From assembly GCA_002404395.1 (NCBI GenBank), contig DHJP01000155.1, forward strand, positions 1-7,326: a DNA stretch of 7,326 nt, given 5' to 3'. The notes under the pieces are model-generated. The model saw only the letters and a list, made by a program, of their open reading frames with translations, did not search any database and had not been told where the DNA came from. Positions 1 to 5,706 of the stretch are shown here, one piece after another; the stretch's first letter is position 1, and the number at the start of each line of letters is the position of its first letter. Both the position numbers and the translations under genes were made by a program. Origin of the DNA: Clostridiales bacterium UBA4717 (lineage in GTDB: Bacteria > Bacillota > Clostridia > Oscillospirales > CAG-272).

Positions 1-1062
1 GCTGACTTCGGCATCTACGGTAGTGAAAACTTTATTATCAATGCAAAGATCCCGTCGGGCACGATCATGGAGCTGCGCGACGGTTCGCTCGACGGCAAGG
101 TTATCAAGACCTTCTATTTCAAAGACGTGAAAGAGGGATTTGCCGATTATACTTTCAGCCTCCCGGGACTTTACGGGATACACGACCTTTACTTCAAGTT
201 CCAGGTGCCTTACAAGGATTACACAAGTATTCCCGTAAGCATTATGAATTTCAGATTTACCGAAGTCGATACCGACGGTCTGTATAAACGGGATCCTTAT
301 ACGGTGAACTCTGCCGCGGATTTTAACGACACAAACGCTGAAACGCTTGTTGTCGAAGACGGCAAAGTTTCGAAAATCAAGTCTGGAACGCAGCTTTTTT
401 ATAATAATGCCGTGTTCGGAAATGACGGCGCGACTCTCCTGAAGCTGAAGGGAGCGGCAGGATCCGATACCGCGATAAAGATCTACGACGGCAATGTTGA
501 CGGTCATATGCTTGCTTCGCTCAAATTCCCGTCAACCGGAAGTTTTGATGAGTTTGCGGAAGTCGGCTTCGCTATACCCAAGCTTTACGGCAGTCATGAT
601 CTTTGCTTTGTTTTTGACGGAGAAATAACGCTTGAGTCCTTCCGCTTTAAAGCAGCATACCCCTCTGCATATTCGACGATTGAAGCGGAGGACTACGACG
701 GTTATGTACTCGGCATAGCCGGAAACAACAACGAGACGCGTGATTACGACGATAACGGCAGAACAGTCACTACCGTCAGATGTACGAATAACGACAACCT
801 TACCTTCAAGAATATCGACTTCGGAAATATCGGCGCAAATACGCTCAAGCTGCGTGCGAAGCTGATTAGCGGCGCTACCAAAAACATGAAGCTTGTGCTT
901 GACAACAGTACCGAATTCTGGCTTGAGGGCAGACTTAACGCGCGTGACGGTTTTGTTGAATACACACTTGATATTCCGAAGATCACGGGCAAGCATGACG
1001 TCAATATCTTCTTTGCGCTCAACGGCGCAACCGTCCTCTTTGATTCGTTCAGCTTCGGACTT
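1..1062 (+). other. Three tandem CBM6-like modules (first one cut by window edge)
   Basis: Module 1 (about 1-270) shows the C-terminal half of a CBM6 fold: PSGTIMELRDGSLDG, then LYGIHDLYFKF and MNFRF. Module 2 (about 298-651) repeats this with AIKIYDG, LYGSHDLCFVFDG and LESFRFK. Module 3 (about 676-1062) opens with the family-typical IEAEDYDGY and has NLTFKNIDFGN, ITGKHDVNIFF and FDSFSFG. CBM6 domains are beta-sandwiches that bind xylan, beta-glucan or agarose-type chains. In all three, the position where CBM6 usually has Trp before the beta-strand that leads to the G-x-HDL segment is Phe (EGF, GSF, DGF), and the usual NGDW-type motif is absent. The ligand therefore cannot be predicted. Module boundaries are approximate. 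Confidence 0.8.
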
Positions 1063-4000
1063 GACGACGGAAGCCGCGAAGAAAATATACTTGCAGATAA
1101 GCTTGTGCTTGCAACAAATAACGATGATGCAAACAAGCTTGTAGATGGTGATAAAAATACCGCATGGACTTCCGACAGATATCCTCAGACCTTGAAGCTT
1201 GATCTCGGAGCGCGCTATTTTGTCGATAATATCACGCTCGTTCCGAGCAATGAAACGGCGTCGGAAAAATATAAGTATTCGATCGCGCTGACAAATGACG
1301 CGGAAGCTTTCGAGCGCGGAGCTGTAAGTGCGACGGATATAATTGTCGATAAGACCGCCGAAAATATGGTGCTCGGCAGAAATGATATCAATGCAGAGGG
1401 CAGATATCTGATGATCACCTTTGAGGACGGAAGCGGAGAAATTTCTCTTTCCGAACTTACAGGAGTCGGCACATCCCTCAATGTCGCACTGAATAAGCCT
1501 GCGACTGCTTCAAGTACTTATAGTGACGGCAATCAGACTGCCGAAAAAGCCAACAATAATATCCTTACCGAAAACAACCGCTGGTGCGCAGCAACGACCT
1601 CTCCCGCTTCGTGGACGGTCGATCTCGGCAGTGCGACCGACCTTGGTTTGTTTGAGATCACTTTGGGCGGAGAATATAACTATTCATTTACACTCAAGGG
1701 ATCGCTCGACGGCAGCAGTTGGTATACCGTCAGGAGTGTGCGCGGTGCAAACCGCTTTACCGCGATTGAAACCGACGTAACCGCGCGCTATCTTAAGGTG
1801 GAAAATCTTAAGGCGGGCACTGCGGGCGAGCGCCCGGTCATTGCAAACTTTGCCGCATATGAGGGCAGAGCCGACGCGGAGTCGGTAAAGCTTGACAAAA
1901 GCACGCTGAAGCTCGGGGTAAACGAATCCGCGCGTCTTACCGCGACCGTGCTTCCCGAAACCGCTTCCAACAAAGCGGTAGTCTGGAAGAGCAGCGACGA
2001 AAGCGTGGTAAAAGTGGCTTCTGACGGCACAGTAAGCGCAATTTCCAACGGAAGCGCCACGGTTTCGGCAACGACTGTCAGCGGTGCGCTTTCGGCGTAT
2101 TGCCTGGTCAGCGTAGGCGTCGGATCCGATATTTCCCCGAACGTCCTTATCAAAGCAAACGAAATGAAGTTTGCCGCTTCCGGCGGCTTCAGCATCGGAA
2201 GCGAAGGCGATATCAACGGGCAGATCTATCGTCGTGCAAACACGACAAACGGATATGTGACAGAGGACGGTTCGCGCATATATGCGATCTTTGAAAAATC
2301 CATGTTCCCCGAGGGATTTACGCTTGCAGCTGATCATTATGTGAAAGTCGGCTACAGAACAAAGCTTTCAAACGGACTTAACCTTTGCGACTTCAATCCT
2401 ATGCCGTACAAGGAGGGTGTCGAGGTCAGACTTTGGTCGGGCTTCATGCCCGGCTTGGCAGTCAACGGTACATGGGACTCGTTTGTATATGACCTTAATA
2501 ATATCACCGGCGGTTCGGGTTTTGTAGAGCCTGCCGCAGGCGAGACCGTAATGGATGCCAACGGCATGACATACATGAGCAAACTGTGCCTGAAGCCATA
2601 CGGCGGCAACGGTTATACAATGGACGGCACCGATTATTTCGATCTGCTGTACGTCGCTTTCTTTGACAACGAAAAGGACGCTGAAAGCTATGATTATTTC
2701 AAGAACCCCGATCCTAAATGCATTGTGACATACGTAGCAAACGGGGAAGTTTTTGAAACTCAGCTCTATGAGCGCGGGGATAAGCTTGCTTACCCCGCGA
2801 CCGAGCCGACCTGCGACGGAGAAAAATTTCTCGGTTGGAGCGTTGAATCGGGTATTTCTTTGACGTACAATCTTACTGTCAACGCGAAATTCACCGCTCC
2901 GATCAAGCCTTCAGCGTTGATCCCGGCAAGCGAGATGACATTGACCGGGCTTCAGGGTTGGGTGTCAAACGGTCTTTCGGAGGAAAACGGAGTATATTAT
3001 CACCGCTTCGGCGTTGACAGTGCAAATCTTGTCGATAAGGACAGTAAAAAAGTCAGCGGACCGAACACGCATATCGCCGCCGTTTTTAATGAAGAACTTT
3101 TTCCCGAAGATTTTAAACTTTCTGAAAACCGATATATAAAACTCGGTTTTCGTGCTAAGTTAAATGACGGGTACAAAAATTGGCTTAATTGCGATATATA
3201 TGCGCATTCCGCAGACGGCGGAATGGCGCTTTGGTACGGTGACTATCTCGGATGGAGGACAATATACGGTCCTATGCCTCCGATCGTCGATAACCGTAAC
3301 ATAAACAGCCGCAAATATGACGGCACATGGGAAACCATGGTGTTCGATACCTCAAAAGACGATGCGAAAATATTTGCCGACAACTCCGACAGCTATGTTG
3401 AAGGGCTTCATATCAAGCCTAACTTTTCGGACAACTTCGAAATGTTCGACGGAGATTATTTTGATCTGCTGTACGTTGCGTTCTTTGCTACCGAGGAAGA
3501 AGCAAACGCATATGATTACTTTACCGCTCCGAGTCCGAAGTATACGGTAACGTATACCGTCAACGGCAAAACCTTTGCAACTCAGACTTATAAACGCGGC
3601 GAAGCGCTTGTATATCCGAGCGATATCCCGAATGTTGCCGGCTGTTACTTTACCGGGTGGAGCATTGAAAAAGGAAGCATCGTCAAACATGATATTACCG
3701 TCAAAGCAAATTTCGTGACGCTTATTGCAGGCGGCGATATGGTATCGCCTCAGGGTATCCGCGGTTGGAAGCTCGGCGAGGACGGTGAATTCAACGGTTA
3801 TACATACCGCCGCTTCATAACCGATCCGACCGACGGTTATTTGAGCGGAGCCTCCGCCGGCGATCAGAACCGCGGCGAATATACCGGCGAGTTTTCCAGA
3901 ATATATCTCTCGCTCACAAAGGATATGTTCCCGGACGGCTTTACTATGCTTGAGCACAAATATATCAAGATCGGCTATCGCGGAAGTATTCCTGGAAATG

Positions 4001-5583
4001 TATGGGGACGCGCTAACTTCAATCCTATGCCTTATACCGGCAAGGAGACCCGACTTTGGGGCAATAACGATCCGTTTGTGACCTATGACGGCGAGTGGCA
4101 TGACTTTGTTTTTGATATTTCGACCTGTAACGGCGGCGAACAATTGCTTACCGCAGACGGTAAATCGGTATATGAAGCAAATTGTGATACATGGCTTTCA
4201 AAACTTTGCTTCAAGCCGCAGTTTGCTTCGATCAAACTTACCGGTGAAGAGTATTTTGACTTGCTGTACATCGCGTTCTTCAACGATCTTGAAGCGGCAA
4301 ATGATTTTGAGTTTATACGCACTCCCGATACCGTTAATGTAAGCGTATATGCGTGCGACGGCGGAAGCGTAGACTGTGAAGCCTCCTTTACCGCCGAAAC
4401 AGGCAGCGAGCTTGTGCTTACCGCATATCCGAACGACGGATATAAAATGGACGGTTGGTACGATGTTACAAACGGACAAAACCGATTGCTTACCCGCGAA
4501 TGTGCGCTTGTGTTTACACCTGATGACAATATTGAGTTAGAAGCGCGCTTCTACGAGCTTGCGGTCGATATACCGCAGACGCTTGCGATTGACGGCGATG
4601 CTGACGGTGTTGGCGTAATATATGCCGACGGAGTGCTCTTTAACGGAGAGCCGCTTTCGGTTTCTTCACGCCGCGAAACGCTGCTTGAAGCCGAAGCAAA
4701 AGTTGAGTATGCAGACAAGTTTTACCCGGCTTATTGGGTAAGGGTTTCCGCAAATAATACTGCGCTTGTCGGAGTCGGCAGCAGCGTCGGAGTTTATCCG
4801 CTCGGAGCGGGTGTGCGCTATATGCCCGTTTTCGGAAATATTTCGGGAAATGTCAGACAAAAAATACGATTGTATGTTGACCGCAACAACTCGATCATTG
4901 CAACCGATCCCGAAATCACCCCGGAACTTCCCGAAAGACGCGGCTATACCGCGCTCGGTTGGATTGAAAGCGAGTTAGGAAACCGTAAGGTGATTGTATA
5001 TACCCCGGTCTACGAAAGCGTCGGTTTTGGCGGTACCACTCTGACTGTAAACGGCAAGCCGGTCAATGACGTTGATTACAACGCTTCCGTTATGCTTACC
5101 TCGGAGTCGGCAGACTTTACCGCATGGCTTGTTTCGATCGACGGGGGAAAGCCGAAATTGCTCTCATACGAACGTACGTACAAATATAACCATGTGCTCT
5201 CGGGAAACATTCGCATTTATGAAACGTCGGATAAACTCACTCCCGACAATACAGTTCACACACTTGCCGCCGAATACGAGCTTGGAACGGCAAAGTTTAT
5301 CGCTTCACAGTGCGCGGTAAACGGGTGGACACTCATCGAACGCGGCGTGCTTTTAAGCGATCGTTTGCTTGATAAGGACGGTTTTGTATTTGAGGCAAGC
5401 GGTGTGATCAAAGGCAAAATCGAAGCCGACGCCGGAAATGCAAGCGGAGTATTTATAATCCGCAAGGGCGCCGTCAGCGCGTCCGACTCATGGTACGGCA
5501 GAGCATATATGATCATAAAAAATGACACCACTGACGAAGTACGTATCGTTTACGCCGAGGAAATTCTCGGCGTAAACGCGTAA
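1..5583 (+). CDS. Giant modular carbohydrate-binding surface/secreted protein, 5' partial
   Basis: The frame is open from the first base of the window to the TAA at 5581-5583, giving 1860 visible residues. The ATG at 67 is not the start: CBM6-like sequence already runs through codons 1-22, so the true start and any signal peptide or catalytic domain lie upstream. Visible order, in residues from window codon 1: CBM6-like 1-90, 100-217 and 226-354; discoidin 362-490 and 493-621; Big_2 627-706; three A-B repeat units 709-1517; C-terminal beta-rich region 1521-1860. CBM6, discoidin and Big_2 domains are known from secreted glycan-active enzymes and adhesins, so binding of polysaccharide or host glycan outside the cell is likely. 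I see no LPXTG, SLH, dockerin or transmembrane anchor at the C-terminus. No catalytic signature is visible, so an enzymatic role could only come from the missing N-terminus. The next gene follows after 30 bases and shares the A-B repeats. Confidence is high for the gene, moderate for the role. Confidence 0.93.
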   Translation, partial: ADFGIYGSENFIINAKIPSGTIMELRDGSLDGKVIKTFYFKDVKEGFADYTFSLPGLYGIHDLYFKFQVPYKDYTSIPVSIMNFRFTEVDTDGLYKRDPYTVNSAADFNDTNAETLVVEDGKVSKIKSGTQLFYNNAVFGNDGATLLKLKGAAGSDTAIKIYDGNVDGHMLASLKFPSTGSFDEFAEVGFAIPKLYGSHDLCFVFDGEITLESFRFKAAYPSAYSTIEAEDYDGYVLGIAGNNNETRDYDDNGRTVTTVRCTNNDNLTFKNIDFGNIGANTLKLRAKLISGATKNMKLVLDNSTEFWLEGRLNARDGFVEYTLDIPKITGKHDVNIFFALNGATVLFDSFSFGLDDGSREENILADKLVLATNNDDANKLVDGDKNTAWTSDRYPQTLKLDLGARYFVDNITLVPSNETASEKYKYSIALTNDAEAFERGAVSATDIIVDKTAENMVLGRNDINAEGRYLMITFEDGSGEISLSELTGVGTSLNVALNKPATASSTYSDGNQTAEKANNNILTENNRWCAATTSPASWTVDLGSATDLGLFEITLGGEYNYSFTLKGSLDGSSWYTVRSVRGANRFTAIETDVTARYLKVENLKAGTAGERPVIANFAAYEGRADAESVKLDKSTLKLGVNESARLTATVLPETASNKAVVWKSSDESVVKVASDGTVSAISNGSATVSATTVSGALSAYCLVSVGVGSDISPNVLIKANEMKFAASGGFSIGSEGDINGQIYRRANTTNGYVTEDGSRIYAIFEKSMFPEGFTLAADHYVKVGYRTKLSNGLNLCDFNPMPYKEGVEVRLWSGFMPGLAVNGTWDSFVYDLNNITGGSGFVEPAAGETVMDANGMTYMSKLCLKPYGGNGYTMDGTDYFDLLYVAFFDNEKDAESYDYFKNPDPKCIVTYVANGEVFETQLYERGDKLAYPATEPTCDGEKFLGWSVESGISLTYNLTVNAKFTAPIKPSALIPASEMTLTGLQGWVSNGLSEENGVYYHRFGVDSANLVDKDSKKVSGPNTHIAAVFNEELFPEDFKLSENRYIKLGFRAKLNDGYKNWLNCDIYAHSADGGMALWYGDYLGWRTIYGPMPPIVDNRNINSRKYDGTWETMVFDTSKDDAKIFADNSDSYVEGLHIKPNFSDNFEMFDGDYFDLLYVAFFATEEEANAYDYFTAPSPKYTVTYTVNGKTFATQTYKRGEALVYPSDIPNVAGCYFTGWSIEKGSIVKHDITVKANFVTLIAGGDMVSPQGIRGWKLGEDGEFNGYTYRRFITDPTDGYLSGASAGDQNRGEYTGEFSRIYLSLTKDMFPDGFTMLEHKYIKIGYRGSIPGNVWGRANFNPMPYTGKETRLWGNNDPFVTYDGEWHDFVFDISTCNGGEQLLTADGKSVYEANCDTWLSKLCFKPQFASIKLTGEEYFDLLYIAFFNDLEAANDFEFIRTPDTVNVSVYACDGGSVDCEASFTAETGSELVLTAYPNDGYKMDGWYDVTNGQNRLLTRECALVFTPDDNIELEARFYELAVDIPQTLAIDGDADGVGVIYADGVLFNGEPLSVSSRRETLLEAEAKVEYADKFYPAYWVRVSANNTALVGVGSSVGVYPLGAGVRYMPVFGNISGNVRQKIRLYVDRNNSIIATDPEITPELPERRGYTALGWIESELGNRKVIVYTPVYESVGFGGTTLTVNGKPVNDVDYNASVMLTSESADFTAWLVSIDGGKPKLLSYERTYKYNHVLSGNIRIYETSDKLTPDNTVHTLAAEYELGTAKFIASQCAVNGWTLIERGVLLSDRLLDKDGFVFEASGVIKGKIEADAGNASGVFIIRKGAVSASDSWYGRAYMIIKNDTTDEVRIVYAEEILGVNA
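1084..1863 (+). other. Two tandem F5/8 type C (discoidin/CBM32-like) modules
   Basis: The first copy (1084-1470) has LVDGDKNTAWTSD followed by LKLDLGARYFVDNITLVP, the usual ligand-loop and jelly-roll core signature, and ends in LSELTGVG. The second (1477-1863) begins with the classic NVALNKPATASSTYSDG and continues with NRWCAA, WTVDLGSATDLGLFEI, SLDGSSWYTV and ARYLKV. It ends in IANFAAYEG. These domains bind terminal sugars or, in other members, cell-surface ligands. The second copy is closer to the family consensus; the first is more diverged in its middle part. Confidence 0.88.
1879..2118 (+). other. Bacterial Ig-like domain, Big_2 type
   Basis: The segment reads ESVKLDKSTLKLGVNESARL, then TVLPETASNKAVVWKSSDES and VVKVASDGTVSAISNGSATV, matching the Big_2 pattern of an opening strand, the conserved VxWxSSD core and the GxVxAxxxGxAxV ending. 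It is about 80 residues, the usual length. Such domains act as rigid spacers or adhesive units in surface proteins. It sits exactly between the carbohydrate-binding modules and the A-B repeats, so a spacer role fits. Confidence 0.9.
2125..2892 (+). repeat. A-B repeat unit 1 (alpha-type A module + InlB-like B-repeat)
   Basis: The A module (2125-2721, about 199 residues) contains YRRANTTNGYV, SRIYAIFEKSMFPEGF, YVKVGYRT, NPMPY, NGTWDSFVYD and the hallmark YFDLLYVAFF (2635-2664), followed by an acidic EKDAESYDYF. The B part (2722-2892, 57 residues) is an InlB-type B-repeat: IVTYVANGEVFETQLYERGD, then EKFLGWS and NLTVNAKF. It is most like unit 3. Confidence 0.82.
2905..3714 (+). repeat. A-B repeat unit 2 (beta-type A module + InlB-like B-repeat)
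   Basis: The A module (2905-3543, about 213 residues) opens with LTGLQGW and has YYHRF, NTHIAAVFNEELFPEDFKL, YIKLGFRAKL, LWYGDYLG, YDGTWETMVFD, LHIKP and YFDLLYVAFF (3457-3486), then ATEEEANAYDYF. The B-repeat (3544-3714, 57 residues) is near consensus: TVTYTVNGKTFATQTYKRGE, then GCYFTGWS and DITVKANF. This unit resembles the first unit of the downstream gene more than its direct neighbours. Confidence 0.83.
3715..4551 (+). repeat. A-B repeat unit 3 (alpha-type A module + divergent B-repeat)
   Basis: The A module (3715-4335, about 207 residues) opens with GIRGWKLGEDGEFNGYTYRR and shares DGYL, SRIYLSLTKDMFPDGF, YIKIGYRG, NPMPYTG, YDGEWHDFVFD and SKLCFKP with unit 1. The hallmark here is YFDLLYIAFF (4252-4281). 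The following B part (4336-4551, about 72 residues) differs: NVSVYACDGGSVDCEASFTA, GYKMDGWYD and IELEARF. This is the pattern of the divergent InlB B-repeat (GG-x-V, long loop, GW, xFTP). Confidence 0.8.
4561..5580 (+). other. C-terminal beta-rich region of the giant protein, no recognised anchor
   Basis: About 340 residues follow the last A-B unit. The first part (4561-4854) is unrecognised and holds a lone DxDxDG loop at 4591-4608. A segment at about 4855-5016 looks like a degenerate B-repeat: IRLYVDRNNSII, then ERRGYTALGW and VIVYTPVYE. Next, 5020-5235 carries the pattern TAWLVSIDGG, LLSYERTYKYNHVLSGNIRI, resembling small beta domains seen in clostridial repeat proteins. The last part (about 5251-5580) has GWTLIERGVLLSD and WYGRAYMIIKNDTTDEVRIV, a C-terminal sandwich-like ending I have seen in similar surface proteins but cannot name. 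There is no LPXTG, SLH, GW-type wall binding, paired dockerin repeats or hydrophobic tail. Confidence 0.6.
5547..5578. promoter_or_regulatory. Perfect 13-bp inverted repeat with 6-nt loop at the end of gene 1
   Basis: The left arm CGTTTACGCCGAG (5547-5559) is the exact reverse complement of CTCGGCGTAAACG (5566-5578), separated by GAAATT. The right arm ends two bases before the TAA stop at 5581. No T-run follows, so this is not a standard intrinsic terminator. It lies 36 bases upstream of the next start codon. Possible roles are an intercistronic mRNA stability or processing hairpin, partial attenuation between the genes, or a protein-binding palindrome. By simple base-frequency reasoning a 13-bp perfect stem with a short loop is not expected by chance in a window this size. 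The structure is seen; the function is inferred. Confidence 0.6.
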
Positions 5584-5599
5584 ATTAAATTATACAATC

Positions 5600-5604
5600 G
5601 GAGG
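5600..5604 (+). promoter_or_regulatory. Ribosome binding site of gene 2
   Basis: GGAGG lies 9 bases before the ATG at 5614. It fixes this ATG, which is followed directly by a signal peptide, as the start. Confidence 0.92.
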
Positions 5605-5613
5605 AAAAACAGA

Positions 5614-5706
5614 ATGCTTGAACAGAAATCTAAGTATTTTCGAATTTTTTCGTTCATGCTTGCGATAATTATGATATCGTCGTCATTTGCTTTTTATTCG
5701 CTTGCA
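5614..5706 (+). other. Signal peptide of gene 2 product
   Basis: The n-region has Lys5, Lys7 and Arg10, followed by the hydrophobic stretch IFSFMLAIIMISSSFAFYSL. Ser29-Leu30-Ala31 followed by Asn-Asp is a good signal peptidase I site. A second possible cut is after the Ala34-36 run. No lipobox cysteine is present, so a lipoprotein is unlikely. Confidence 0.85.

Noticed and set aside
67..69. ATG at 67 as the start of gene 1
   Set aside because: The frame is open upstream to base 1, and codons 1-22 read as CBM6-like sequence; this Met lies inside a beta-strand (GTIMELRDG). No ribosome binding site precedes it.
3124..3151. 9-bp hairpin GAAAACCGA/TCGGTTTTC as an internal terminator
   Set aside because: It sits in the middle of repeat unit 2, has a 10-nt loop, and its T residues are part of the stem. 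A 9-bp match of this kind is within chance for a window of this size.
3205..3225. 8-bp hairpin CATTCCGC/GCGGAATG (and a 7-bp one at 1960-1979)
   Set aside because: Short stems inside coding sequence, expected by chance.
3352..4143. Minus-strand open frame of 263 codons (also those at 1684-2337 and 6190-6810)
   Set aside because: They lie wholly inside the two modular genes, have no recognisable domains, and are explained by codon bias of the plus-strand genes.
4591..4626. Dockerin
   Set aside because: Only one DxDxDG loop is present, without the paired 22-residue repeats and helices of dockerins.
5591..5598. TATACAAT as a -10 promoter box for gene 2
   Set aside because: No -35 box lies about 17 bases upstream, and transcription would begin at or after the ribosome binding site. 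Read-through from gene 1 is more likely.
5581..5616. Genes 1 and 2 as one gene split by a stop codon
   Set aside because: Both are in the same frame and share repeats, but the gap has a proper GGAGG site and the second ATG is followed by a complete signal peptide, so they are two real genes.
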